A stretch of 64,000 nucleotides of DNA from assembly GCA_037367355.1 (NCBI GenBank), contig CM074698.1, positions 4,138,579 through 4,202,578 of the forward strand, written 5' to 3'. Below the pieces are notes generated by a model. It ran no database searches. It had not been told where the DNA came from and was given only the letters and a program-made list of their open reading frames with translations. The position numbers and the translations under genes are program-made. Each line of letters opens with the position of its first letter. The first letter of the stretch is position 1. Shown piece after piece: positions 10,785-21,826 of this stretch. The stretch comes from Neoscytalidium dimidiatum. Its lineage: Eukaryota; Ascomycota; Dothideomycetes; Botryosphaeriales; Botryosphaeriaceae.

Positions 10785-11822
10785 TTATTTCTTCCTCGTT
10801 CCTAAATAAATAGCTGTAAAGGCGCAGATTTGAAGATGGTTTTTTTTCTTCCCGTTGCTGTGGCCGGGTGAAGCGAAAAAATGCTTTGTCCTTTGGGGTG
10901 AGCGCCGGGGCATGGATCCAGCAAACAGTCACCCAAACTTTCCTATAGCATTCGTCATAGAAAAGAGCGGCGGCCAATCATGATAACGATAGTTCTAAGA
11001 TTGGAAATATAAGAAGCTTCATTCACTCTACACCTGCAGAGGACGGAGTGCACATTTGGAATCGGCACATGCATGCACGAAATATTTGTCGATTCGAACC
11101 TGCAAGTTGAGGTAAAGTCGCTGAGTGACTGACAGTGAATCCAAGATCAATCGCAGAATGAAATTGCTTATAAGCTTCGATAAGCGTGGCAGCCCTCCTT
11201 TACATGTGTAGCCTCAAATATGATGGCCCTACACCATCGCTGGGACGGTGCGGTAGAAATTCACTGAACGATTGAACAGGGCCTGCTTTTCGCCAATGCG
11301 GTGGGACAATCACAAGCGCTCCAGCGATGCCGAGGCTGCAATTTGACCCCCCCGGTACTGCGGTCGGCTTTTTCTCAGTAGCACTTTATCCCCCCGGCCC
11401 TCGTGAACTCCAAGGACAACGTGCACGCGATTTCTTTACTAAAATAATTTTGCCGCATCCATCATTCCGGCGTACGCTCAGATGCTCTAATGCGACGCGT
11501 AGATGTAGACCGTCAACGTCAGCCCCGTTACACGCGCAACATCTTCGATGGTACTGAATTCGCCAATGCCCGAGGAAGATCTGCTGGAAGAAGTGAGATG
11601 TATGTACCGTCTCCGGTTTCCCGAACGCGTTCTCTCCAGTCCTGTTTCGCGCGCTGTGTTTCTCCATTGTTTCGAATCTCCAAAAACCCCACGCAAATCA
11701 TTCCCGGTTCGGTCGACGGTCTTGCGGGGCCAAATCTATAAGATGGGCAGGATGGCAGCACAGTCCGCAAAACCCTTCAGACGGCTGGACCAAACACAAA
11801 AATCTCAAGGAGCTCAACTACA
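10785..11822. other. Intergenic, no gene recognised
   Basis: Over 1 kb between divergent genes. Several overlapping ORFs at 11327-11822 on both strands show no family features and look like chance frames in GC-richer DNA. Confidence 0.5.
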
Positions 11823-12239
11823 ATGGCACCTTCCTCACTCTCGACTCCCTTGCCCGCGGGGCTCAGCGAGAAGCATGTCATTGCCTGTCTGCAAAACCAC
11901 GAACTTTTTATCAAAGCTGTGTGCCTTTCTCTCCAGTCGCACGAACTCGAATCGGGCGACCCGAAATCCGAAGCCACGTACAACATCGTGGATAAAACGA
12001 ACTTCAAGCTTACCTTGGCCAATGTCGACGGCGGTGTCAACTCAACTATCGTGGCAAGCGCACCAATAGGCACTTTAACCCTCTCGAGCAAGTGGAGAGC
12101 CGTGGATGGCAAGCTCAAGGAGGACATTCAGATCGATGGGAACAAGATCGCGAAAGCGATTGGCAAGGCCAGCGTTGAGAGATCACATCCGGAAATGCAG
12201 AAGAGGCTGATTGAGGAATCTGCCAAGGAGCGAGCTTAG
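11823..12239 (+). CDS. Small DUF7053-like fungal protein
   Basis: A single-exon frame of 138 aa, starting MAPSSLSTPLPAGLSEKHVI. The order of elements (an N-terminal helix LPAGLSEKHVIACLQNHELF, a middle beta-rich part with YNIVDKTNFKLTLANVDGGV, then LTLSSKWRAVDGKLKEDIQI and a C-terminal helix) resembles the DUF7053 family of small fungal proteins. The function of that family is not known to me. There is no signal peptide or membrane segment, so a soluble cytosolic protein is expected. The frame is intact with a stop at TAG. The neighbouring gene 255 bp downstream on the same strand is a glutathione-transferase-like enzyme, with no obvious functional link. Family assignment is by pattern only. 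Confidence 0.55.
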   Translation: MAPSSLSTPLPAGLSEKHVIACLQNHELFIKAVCLSLQSHELESGDPKSEATYNIVDKTNFKLTLANVDGGVNSTIVASAPIGTLTLSSKWRAVDGKLKEDIQIDGNKIAKAIGKASVERSHPEMQKRLIEESAKERA

Positions 12240-12493
12240 AAGGTACTGTGGAGCCTTGGTTACACTATGAGTCAACATAGATCACTTGGTCTTGCCCCAC
12301 GTCACCATGAGTCAGGATGCATCGCCTTGGTTTTTGTGCTACGACAAACGCAGCGATGTCGACCTTGAAAAATTCAGTAGCCACGAGCTAAGCACCATAT
12401 CATTACGCCACCTGGGTTCATTCTACTTGATTACGCTCTTTCTCTTTTGAAAGTCATAATATCTAGCCTGTTCGAGAAAAGTGTTCCTAAAAT

Positions 12494-13333
12494 ATGTCGA
12501 CGACCTCAACTCTATCCAGTCCCATTGTCTTCTATGACATCGCCATGCGTCCTCCCGTGGAAAAAAACTGCTGCTCACCAAATCCTTGGAAAACCCGACT
12601 GGCGCTCAACTTCAAAGGCCTCCCATACTCGACCTCATGGGTGGCTTTACCTGACATTGCAAAACTCCGCAGCAGTCTCAAGGTACCACCTTGTCGCAAA
12701 TTCGCCGATGGCACCGACTTCTTCACCCTGCCTATCATCAATGATCCGGCCACTGATTCGTTGGTTGGTGACTCCTTCGATATCGCCGCCTACCTACAAA
12801 ACACCTATCCGGACTCGGGCGCGGGCGACCTTTTCCCCCCTCAGACGATCGACTACATCTTCACGCCCGACCTTGCGATACTTGTGCCGTTATCCGAAGG
12901 CCGCGAAAGCAAGTTTCCTGAATACGCAAAGTTCAACGTGAACGTCGACGCGGCGTTTACCGCACATGCGCAGCTTACGGTTCAGGGTTTTCCGTTCGAC
13001 CCAGCTACTGCCGAGACCACCAAGGCCGAGTTCGTCCGTCGTGCAGGAGTCACCTGCTGGGAAGACTTTGCGTTGGTTGGCGAGGAGCGAGAAAAGATGA
13101 AGGACTCGTTCCGGAATATGCTGGGAGGCCTGGCCGAGCTTTTCGGGAGGGATACTAGTGGGCCCTTCCTGCTCGGAACAAGGCCTAGCTATGCTGACTT
13201 GATCGTCGGTGGGTGGCTGCGGATGATGCGCACGACTCTACCGAACGGTGAATGGGAGGAAGTGAGATGTTGGCACCGGGGTCTTTTTGGGCAGCTGCAT
13301 GATGCATTGGAGGCATATGCGGAGGTGAAATAG
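12494..13333 (+). CDS. Glutathione S-transferase-like protein (fungal etherase type)
   Basis: An intronless frame of 279 aa. The N-terminal thioredoxin-fold half reads IVFYDIAMRPPVEKNC, then SPNPWKTRLALNFKGLPYST, SWVALPDI and LPIINDP. The SPNPWKTRxAL block and the DI motif are typical of etherase-type (GTE/FuA-like) fungal GSTs related to bacterial LigE-type beta-etherases. The acidic turn DSFDIAAYL is the usual glutathione-binding Asp/Ser site. The all-alpha C-terminal half includes LLGTRPSYADLIVGGWLRMM, a standard GST_C signature. It probably conjugates or cleaves xenobiotics or aromatic ethers with glutathione in the cytosol. No truncation is seen and the length is normal. Confidence 0.85.
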   Translation: MSTTSTLSSPIVFYDIAMRPPVEKNCCSPNPWKTRLALNFKGLPYSTSWVALPDIAKLRSSLKVPPCRKFADGTDFFTLPIINDPATDSLVGDSFDIAAYLQNTYPDSGAGDLFPPQTIDYIFTPDLAILVPLSEGRESKFPEYAKFNVNVDAAFTAHAQLTVQGFPFDPATAETTKAEFVRRAGVTCWEDFALVGEEREKMKDSFRNMLGGLAELFGRDTSGPFLLGTRPSYADLIVGGWLRMMRTTLPNGEWEEVRCWHRGLFGQLHDALEAYAEVK

Positions 13334-14035
13334 AGTCTCGTGTGGGACGATGGGCCGTATGAAGTTTTCGGACGTGGGAGCAGGGGCGCCGGTGAGTGGC
13401 AAGAGGTACGCGTAGTGATTGTGTGTTCAGGATTGGGTAATGAGAAGGAGTGTTGTAGTAATTTGGATTGGATGTTGCGAATTGTAGAAGCTAGTAAGCT
13501 ACATGGCTAGGCCACAGCTAATACCATCGCGCTACCTTGTTCTCTGTCTCTGACAAACCATTGTGCTTAAGAGCAGTTCGTTGGGAGCATTTGACAATAA
13601 CTACCAACGAAGTGAGTGAGTCGACAACTGTAACAGTCGATTCAGCTCCCTAAGATATACGGGATTTCGATTAGATTGTACTTGTCTACGATATCTTCTG
13701 TGGAGGCATATAAGCCATTCTATGTACGTTGTCTCCCTTTCATCCATCGTTGCCTTGCCTGATTCCTCAGCCCTACCTGTTCTACTCCAGCCGGATAATC
13801 AAGTAATGAACTTAATGAAGTGGCTTACCGCCTTTACTACCCGCATATCTGGCCTCCGTCGCTTCCTTAGCCGTTGACCGGTTGCATGTTAAGGCTTTTG
13901 ATTCGTGTTCGCTACTGAACAGAAAAACTCTCCGCGCGTAGCTGCTCGTGTGGCCCGGTAAAGGATACGTTGTTGAGTGTCGCTGAGCTGGTAGTGGCGC
14001 ATGTGTCCTCCATTTCGTTATCTTTGGATAGAGTA
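13334..14035. other. Intergenic, no gene recognised
   Basis: Spacer between convergent GST and HET genes. Short ORFs only. Confidence 0.5.
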
Positions 14036-16359
14036 TCATGTGTCGTGTTTGAGGCTTGGCATGTTTGGGCAGTGTTTTGATATCGGTTTCATATCTTTCC
14101 ATCTCTTCAGGATGGCTTTTCCAAGACCTATGCAACGATAGTTCGCACCGCACCTTGCTACGAGCAAAATGTTGATGAGAAACACTGGCGGTCGATACTC
14201 GTTGTCAATTTGTCTGTCCATGCAATCAAAATGCCGCACATCTCCATGTTCATCCTCAGCCCAGTGGGTATGGGAAATACGCGAGATTCTCTGGTAACAA
14301 CACAAATCTTGGTATGTTGCTTGAGCAACTGACAGAGCGAGTATTTTCACTTGTATTCGACGATCATCCGTCTCGGTCAGGTCATTCTCGCTGTTATGTG
14401 GCCGGTCCAAGATCACCCATCCGCGCGGAATATGATCGCTCATGAGAACGTAGAAAAGGCCCGGACAGTCAGGATCATTTCCATGCAAGAATTGTGTATG
14501 TCGTGCAATGCATCGTGTATGTAGTAAGAGTAGACGTCTGTTCTGGTTCGGCTCCATTTCTGGTCGAGAAGCATGTGCGTGGAAAAGCTGCGTCAAGTTT
14601 CCAGGTCGAGTGGCTCCCCAAAAGTGTCTGTATGTAGGCCACAAGGAAACGACATTCCTCGCAAGACATTCCCACGACATGTCTGATCGTAACTTCTTTG
14701 GCATAGAGGGGATGAAGCATCCGGCTTTCCATGCAATGATAGACGATCCGAGCATAGCAAGTGCTCTCTGCCCATGATCACTCGAGCGGTCGCATGGGTG
14801 GTTCCAAAAGTACTCACAGAATTCCCGAAAGAGTCAACCCTATTCAACTGGACGGAGGTTCCGGAAATGTTTGTGGAGAAAGCCCAAGATGCTATAGAGA
14901 CTCCCAGATGCTTGTAGTAGTATGGATGATATTGAATTGAGCTCATAGAAGCCCACGACCATGATAGAAATAAGCTCTCCATCGGGGGTCCGCGCGAGCT
15001 CCAGAGGATCGCATTATCAAATTCCTTTAAAGGCATACCCCATATATAATCCTTTCCAAACCAGTATTTCAGTACCCCCGTAAAGGCGTATATTTTATCA
15101 CTAGCGAATATCAAATTGCGTATACTATAGTCAGATACCTGATTAAAGAACGTTTCACTCGGACGTTTTTAGTTCCTTTGGGGGTAAACTCGACGATTTC
15201 CGAAGAAAAGAAATCTGTCCGAGAAGAAGTTCTCCTGGAATGTCCATCCACGACTGTTCCACTTTGATGTTGTATGACTGTTGTCAGATTCTGGGACATC
15301 TTCGTGGAATCGCCACCCGTCGGTCGATAGTTCGAATAGAAGAATCAGGTCTCTTAATACGCCGGGAAGACCCTCTAAGGCATTATCATTAGCCGACACA
15401 ACAATAGTAAACATAGACCCGCTATGTATCTTGTCCATGGCGTTGATCATGCTATCAGACTTGTCTTGCAGAATGCAAAGGCTATCAACCCACATATACC
15501 GCTGTCCGAGCTTTTCACACGCTATCATAGCATTTTTGATTGTGGCTGGAATATCCAGATTGGTCATGTTCCCAGGTTTTTCTAGGTTCCGGATATTTTC
15601 TGATGTCGCTTTAAGAGTGCTCGATGCTGCGTTCGGGCCACCCCAAACATAACTGAGGGCAACATATGTGCAAGTCAGCGGAGCTATCACAACACATGCC
15701 TCTTTGACAATAATAACTCTCAATTCCTCTACTGGCAGCGGATTCAATACCGAAGAGAGCTGTAGCTGCTCCTCAAGATTGGCCCAGTCATCGTCGTTGA
15801 GTCTCTTCCCCTTGGCAATGACCTCATCTGACATAGGGACTCCAGCGTAGCCTCCGTAAATCCTCACGGGCCCTATGTGGTCAGATAGGCAATTGGGGCG
15901 ATTGCATTCGATGTACAGAAACGCCCACACATTTGGCTGATGCGGATAACAGAAGTCAAAAAGTAAGTTAAGGCTCCCGTCCTTTGCATGGTCGTTGGCA
16001 TAGCTACGGGGCATTTCGACTCGCGCCGTACGGCAGCCAGGGCAGTTCGCACACAGTTTGACTCTGCCAAACATAATCCTCCCATAAAAGCGCTTACTTA
16101 AGAGAAAGCATTTATAGACATGCTCGAGACGCAAGTGTTTCCAAAAGGCACAAAATTGCGCCATGGTTGTTGAAGGAGAGCTGCATTCGTTGTATTGCTG
16201 ATAAAGAACCTCAGACGGTATCCGGGGTGTGAAACTTTCAAGGGCGTTTATTGGCTCTGTGATGATATCCGGGCAGTACGAACAGGAAAAGTGCTGAGAT
16301 TCGAATTTGAGTTGTGGAACAGACATTGTACGAGTCTCTACAACATGCAAGGCTGGCAA
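14036..16359 (-). CDS. Heterokaryon-incompatibility (HET) domain protein
   Basis: The ATG at 16359 opens a long first exon. The HET domain (PF06985) covers about residues 225-385: TYVALSYVWGG, ATIKNAMIACEKLGQRYMWV, then DSLCILQD, and SRGWTFQENFFSDRFLFF. A 51-bp intron (15139-15189, donor GTTTAC, acceptor CAG) keeps the frame into DYSIRNLIFASDKIYAFTG, the usual post-HET block. A second intron of about 50 bp begins with GTGAGT near 14816 and ends with CAG near 14770. It leads into a C-terminal region with DHIPRGWVILDRPHN and LLVARCGANYRCIGLGKAI. The WxC-containing stretch normally found between TFQE and the YSxRxLxxxSD block is shorter than usual. HET proteins trigger cell death after fusion of unlike hyphae and are common in subtelomeric, fast-evolving regions. 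The splice model is my own reading. Confidence 0.8.
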
Positions 16360-16872
16360 AGTCCCAATGTAGAATGAGAAGGCTGAAGTGGCATGTTCAA
16401 GCAGAGATTGTGTGGAACAAACAACCTTTATCGAAGTCTGTTTACAAAATTAGCGCGACAGTACCCGCCTAGATGTTCTATCAATTACGTATCGGCCGCA
16501 ATCTGATGCCTGCACAGCCAATTGTGTTCGTGGATCCTGGGTATCCATACGCGCCGAGCGGTGATTGGACACAACCCCGCTCTACGACCATCGCCTTTTC
16601 TTCAACTTATCAAAGATACCACACCACTCATTAGCTAACCAAGCCTGGTGTACATCTGAAACTTGTATTGAATCTGGCACAAAATCTTGCCAAGTAGGAG
16701 ATACTAAGCCGCGGACGCGAACATCAGCTGCAGAGAGAAATTGATCGGCCTAGGTTGGTAATAGTATAGAGTTTTCTTAACAAACCTACAATTTACTTTT
16801 CAAACATGGCTACAAGAGCAGTAGTAGAGATAGAATTACAACAGCAGCCCTCGCGATCGATATCCATGTCTA
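16360..16872. other. Intergenic, divergent promoters
   Basis: Between the HET gene and the MCT relic. No gene or strong repeat seen. Confidence 0.5.
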
Positions 16873-18163
16873 ATGACCGTCAAGAGCTCTCTGCCGCCTG
16901 CTGATGGTGGCAAGGATGCCTGGCTTCGTTTGTTAAGCTGCTTCTGCGTGGAAGGCCTTATGATAGGGCAAGACCGAGGTATGCATCGTTTCTGTGCGGC
17001 ACAGCTAAATCTTCGTCATTACAGGGCCCCCAATGGCATTCGAAGTGTTCCAGAGTTACTACTCCAATCATGAACCGCTCAATTCGAATCCGTCTAACAT
17101 TCCATCGTTGGAACAATGGCTATCGTAACCGCACACGAGCTACGTAGATACTAACAGGCTGATATCTAATAGGGTCTCCTGTATTAGCTCGCCACTGAAC
17201 CTCTTTGCTCTTCAGCGATTCCCCTAGCACTAACGAAGAAGTATAGTCATAAGCCTCTTACTTATATATAGTAGTTGCAGTAGCATCATTTTTAGACAGT
17301 ATATAGTAGCTTAATCTGACACAAGGTAATAGCTAACGTGAGGTGTTTCTCGATAAATGGTTTATCAATCGAAAGGACCTCGCTTTCGGCCTCGCATAGG
17401 TGAGTTCTATATACGCATATAATATCTAGCACTAGCAGATAACAAAATAATTATACTAACGATCACTATTAAAGGCCGGTACCGCTGTTATCGGAGTTAT
17501 CTTTTCTATTATCGTCCAAGCTGCTCTCTCCTGCTACACCTTCCGCGTAGTCCTCCGCGCATGGTCGCTCCTCCTTTTCATCCTCACTCTTCCCCTGACC
17601 CCTCTCCTCAAACCCCGCCTGCCAACCACCACGCTGACCAGCGCCACCCACTACACCCGACCTTCCCTACTTGCCAACCCCTTTTTTACGCTGTCCCGCA
17701 CCTTCCTTATGTATGAGCTCGGTACCGTCCTGCAGGGGCTTGGCTATTTCGTTCCGTCCATCTACATTCCCAGTTACGCGTCGCGCGTTCTCAGGCCTCT
17801 ACTTCCCTCGCCTCCATAACACTAGTGTTCTTCAATGTCGGCTTAGTCTTTGGCTACATTGCCACCGGCTACCTTGTCGACCGGCTGGCCGTTGCCTCCG
17901 TCATTCTCGTTCTCACAGTTGGCGCCACTCTCGCAACCACGCTGCTATGGGAGTTCTCGTCTTCCGCGTCAGGCAGAGCGGTAATGGTGCTGCCTTACTT
18001 ATTTTCCACCCTATATGGATTTTTTGCCAGGAGTTTTAGTTCGTCATGGCTGGATGTCACTAGGGAGGTCGTCAACACCGCAGCGGCCGGGGTGGATACG
18101 GGCCTTGTGTACGGCCTGCTCATCGCGGGACGCGAGATTGTAGTATCGTGTCGGGTCCGTTGA
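16873..18163 (+). pseudogene. MFS monocarboxylate-transporter-type gene, RIP-damaged relic
   Basis: The relic opens with LPPADGGKDAWLRLLSCF, equivalent to the PDGGWGAWxV start of MCT-type fungal MFS proteins. After an intron ending near 17024 comes GPPMAFEVFQSYYSNH. Around 17180-17240 the frame reads ISSPLNLFALQRFP but carries TAG and TAA codons. The DNA to about 17470 is rich in TA dinucleotides. After that the coding sequence is recognisable again: FLMYELGTVLQGLGYFVPSI, then in another frame FNVGLVFGYIATGYLVDRL and GREIV near 18145. The end of the protein is missing. The gradient from readable to AT-rich inside one gene is typical of partial RIP. An intact MCT-type gene is present at 39320-40830. 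Whether that copy is close enough to have triggered RIP needs an alignment. Confidence 0.75.
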
Positions 18164-18626
18164 GCGAGTCCCTGCTGTAGGCGGGGTTAGCTAGATGTGG
18201 TACACACGGGCAGGATAGTAAAGCATTTGCCTATGGCTTGGATCATGGAGCGTTAATTGTATTCACGAGTATAACTATGCTGCTGGGTTGTACTGGGCTC
18301 ATAGAGAAGACGTTAGAGTTATTTTAGAAAACAACTCGTTGGCCAAAAAGGCACAATTGGCAAACCGACTGTCGGTTTGCCACCAGGCATTCAAGTACAA
18401 GCGGATCAGGTGGCTTGCGTCTTTATGTTTAAAAATTTCAATACGGCTCGCGTATAATATAATCTAAACTATACTCAATTAAGGCGGAAGGACTTCAAAA
18501 AGAGAGTTATTCATCTAATCGGACCCTTACTTTCTGATGCTCCTCTGTTATAATTCTAACCCGATTCCTATTTTCACACATCCACACGCATATGTCACTT
18601 GTCCGCCAATCTGCCTGCTTCTTCGC
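18164..18626. other. Intergenic with a 25-bp palindrome, partly AT-rich
   Basis: AT-rich tract at about 18420-18500. A perfect palindrome lies at 18358-18382 and is listed separately. Confidence 0.6.
18358..18382. repeat. 25-bp perfect palindrome
   Basis: Arms TGGCAAACCGAC and GTCGGTTTGCCA flank a single T. The core contains CCG-N5-CGG, an everted half-site pair of the sort bound by Zn2Cys6 regulators. Such a function is inference only. Confidence 0.8.
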
Positions 18627-20089
18627 CTACAATCTCGCCTTCTCCCTCACAATCTCATCCACTAAGCGCACCGCTGCGTCTGCCGATCCGTAGCTGGCCT
18701 GATACCCATAGCCACCATGGCCGTAGTTGTGGACGGTCCACACACCGCGAATCAGCTCCTTTTCAACCCTCTGGCCGCCATCACGCATCGGACGCAGTCC
18801 CACACCGTGCCGCATGATACTGAGTTCTTTAATTCCCTTTCCTCCGGTGAGCTGTGGACACAGTGCCACCGCGCGCTCCATAATCCGGACGGCGAGGTTG
18901 GGATCCGGCTGGGATTCCCAGTTATGCTTCTGCAAACAACCACCGAGGATGGTGCCGCCGCCTCAACGAAAAACATTGTCGTCAGAAAATAGTGCTGTTA
19001 GAGGAATGGGGTACTTTCTCACCGTCGGCACGCTCCATGATGTACAACGCCTCATCCTCGCCATCGTCCGTCCCGGACGTGCAGGCCATAACGCCGCGGG
19101 TCGAGTTGCGCACTAGCACGATCTGGCCGCGGCCGGGGTACACGGCGCCGTCGCGCACGCCGTCCAGCGTCAGCGCGCCCAGACCCGTGCAGTTGACAAC
19201 GACGTTGGCGCGCTGCTTGCTGTGGTGAAGCGCCCCTGCATCCGCTACATGAGTCACAATTCCCCGACAGAACTGGACGTTGTTGGCCCGGCACTGGCCG
19301 ACCAGCCAGGGGAGGTACAGCGCCGTGTTGATGCAGACGGATGTGAAGGCATTCGCCGAGGTGATGCCCGGGCCGAGCTGGTCCTTGGGGAGGGAGCGGA
19401 ACTATGCGGAGATGGCTTAGAGGGTTGTCTGATTGCTGTTGCACGGAGAAACTGCTTACGTTTGGCACGAAGTCCTTCCACCATGGGTCGGTCTTGACAA
19501 GCTCTGCGAACCAATCGCCGGTCGTGGATCCAGCATCTTTGGAGCGGTTGTATACGACAGTGTCCTGGAAATGTATGTGCGCCTCGGGCACGGTGGCTGC
19601 TAGTCGCTCTAATTCTGGCCAGGTGTTCTTCTCGCATTGGGCAAGAGCTGATCCAGGCGCGCCGACGCTGAGAGAATCTGGTAAGAGAAGAACCAATGAC
19701 TTTGCGGGAAGTAAAGGTTGACACCTCAAAGGCTTATCTGTGGGAGACTGAAGCATAGAGCTGCCATGCGCAGAAGGAAATTGCGGCACTTAATGCCGTT
19801 GGACGAGCCGACGATCGTCGGGCTACGAGCATGCGCGTGAACGGGAGTAAAATGAACCGCGGGAATGAACTTACGGAAGATAATTTGCGCCAGCCCAGGG
19901 CGAAGCGTACTCAATATCATAGTCACCAGGCATGTGTTTGGCGATGACAGTGACGTCGTATTTCTTTCTGGACAACTGCAAGGCCGTGGTCAAACCTATC
20001 ACGCCGGCACTGTGGATAAGGATTCAGCACACGCTACTACATACTCCAAAGTCTACTTACCCCAAAACAACAACCCGTTTTTCCGTCAT
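18627..20089 (-). CDS. D-amino-acid oxidase (FAD-dependent, peroxisomal)
   Basis: The ATG at 20089 opens MTEKRVVVLG. A first intron (GTAAGT...CAG) splits the Rossmann motif, and the next exon gives AGVIGLTTALQLSRKKYDVT and SPWAGANYLP. Later exons contain ERLAATVPEAHIHFQDTVVY, GDWFAELVKTDPWW, ANVVVNCTGLGALTLDGV, YPGRGQIVLVRN, then TSGTDDGEDE. The last exon carries ELSIMRHGVGLRPMR and VWTVHNYGHGGYGYQASYGS, the conserved DAO C-terminal block with the substrate/flavin-binding Arg and Gly-rich loop. The last three residues are ARL, a peroxisomal PTS1-type signal. There are about four introns and the length is near 350 aa, normal for the family. The enzyme oxidises D-amino acids to keto acids, ammonia and H2O2. 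The splice sites between 19720 and 19860 are less certain. It lies about 7.5 kb from the NRPS and may or may not belong to the cluster. Confidence 0.9.
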
Positions 20090-20908
20090 TGCCAGAGTAG
20101 AATGTCTTCTGTCTTGTTCATGTGCGGATAGTCAGCCAGTTGAAAGGGCTTGGCTTGAACAAGTAGTAGAAGCTGGGCTAAGCAGTACGAATATATATTC
20201 GATGCCACGAAAGGCAGACATCTTCCCTGCCCCATCGATCATGTTATAAGCAAAGACAACCATCCCATGCTACCGATTGATCACAGCTCGAAGGTGCCTA
20301 GAATCTGGCTCCAAACTGAGGTTCCACATCATCCTATAATGAAACCACTGAACGTTGCCCAGAATCGAGATACCAGTAACTTTTCAGCCACACTCGGGTG
20401 ATTCTGTTGACACCTTGAAAACGGATATATGTCGAGCCATGTATTACTATTGTGACCAAGAAAATACAGCCAGAGGAACTTAGAAAACAGAAATAGAATT
20501 CACTGTGGAGAGGAGACTGGGTCAACTGGCAAGAATAAACTTTGGAAAGAAGATAGAAAGAAGATCTTCAGAGTACTCCTCAATTCTGCGCCGTAGGAAC
20601 ATTGCAACAGGAAGTGACGGGATATCCATTTGACACGTGATCTATAATTTACCACAAAGATCTATATGATTCAACTGCTTCAATTGCTACCACCATAGAT
20701 AGCTCTTCATCGGCCTATATGGGACTCAGATTAGGTGCCAAGAGATACTTTCATAGTGCGGTAGCCACTATCTACGGAGTAACTTCATGATTCGTATGCT
20801 TATTCGAACTTTATTCTGATTGGAACACTCATAAAAGTAGTGGATCTAGTGTCAGGATTTCATTGTTTCTCCATCGCCCTGGTCCGTCATTACAATTACC
20901 AGCACAAA
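20090..20908. other. Intergenic, no gene recognised
   Basis: AT-leaning spacer upstream of the D-amino-acid oxidase and at the 3' end of the dienelactone hydrolase. Only short unsupported ORFs. Confidence 0.5.
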
Positions 20909-21826
20909 TCAAGCTTTGACAAACTCATCAAACCAACTGACGGCTTGCAAGAAGGCTTGCTCCATGGCAAATTTGACCATTCTGTTGGAGATATCAGCAC
21001 GAATTGCATAGCCATGCTCAACGCCCGAGTAGAGATTGATCTGGTAGGTAGCCCCAATCTCAACCAGAATATCTTCGCTTTCGCGGCGCTTGGGAGTCGG
21101 GAAAATGTCGTCAGTCTCTGTGTAGAGGATGTACCGTTAGCAAGCTCTTGCAGCAGCAAACCAAATGATATGCCCCACTTACCGGCTGCGGCAATGCTGA
21201 GCGGTCCCTCAATTCCTCTGAGCTCCTCAGCTTCGACAAGGGATGGGTGGGCAATGTAACCGACGTCTATCATGCCCTTCTTGAGGAAGCGGCAGACGTA
21301 CTTCGCGCCCAAACAGTACCCCACAGATCCAATTCTTTTGACTCCAAGGTTGCCTCTTATTTCTTGCACTACCTTGTCGATGATGGCGTCAATACGCTGT
21401 GGTGGATAATCCTTCAGCCACTCCATAACATCAAACCCTTTTGGTGGATTAATTGAGACCGCGTTGCCATCAAAGAGGTCAGGCATAATCACGAAGTAGC
21501 CATTAGCAGCCAATTGATCGGCAATGCTGGACAACCAAAGAATCAACATCAGGGACGGTGACTTTCCTGTGGCTGATCATCGAGACTTACAGCTGGGCAT
21601 TGATCAGCTGGTAGCCGAAGATATCGGTGATGAAAAGGATAGCATCCTTAGTGCTTTTGCTCGCGGGGTAGGATATGTAAGTATTGACTGCTTCTTAGCA
21701 AATTTCTAGGACTGGGGACAAGGTAGGCAAAGACCTACTTCCAGCAACTTTTTCAATCTTGCCAACAGCCTCGCCTTCATGTTTGAAGCCGACAGTGCAG
21801 CACTTTCCAGGTGGGTTGGATGTCAT
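20909..21826 (-). CDS. Dienelactone hydrolase family protein
   Basis: The ATG at 21826 starts MTSNPPGKCCTVGFKHEGEA, the standard fungal DLH opening. Introns lie at about 21690-21742, near 21535-21590 and near 21120-21180. The middle exon gives VNTYISYPASKSTKDAILFI and TDIFGYQLINAQL. The next gives NGYFVIMPDLFDGNAV and then GSVGYCLGAKYVCRFL, where GYCLGAK is the nucleophile elbow with catalytic Cys. The last exon gives ETDDIFPTPKRREAEDIL and SGVEHGYAIRAD, which supplies the acid and His of the triad, then ends FDEFVKA at TGA 20909-20911. The alpha/beta hydrolase fold is complete at about 250 aa. Bacterial relatives open dienelactones in aromatic degradation, while fungal members act on diverse lactones and esters. 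Confidence 0.88.

Noticed and set aside
11085..11110. B-box-like word GGTTCGAATC (minus strand), possible tRNA gene
   Set aside because: No A box, cloverleaf or acceptor pairing at the right distance.
15139..15189. Frameshift in the HET gene
   Set aside because: A 51-bp GT-AG intron keeps the frame and restores family-like sequence, so a break is not needed.
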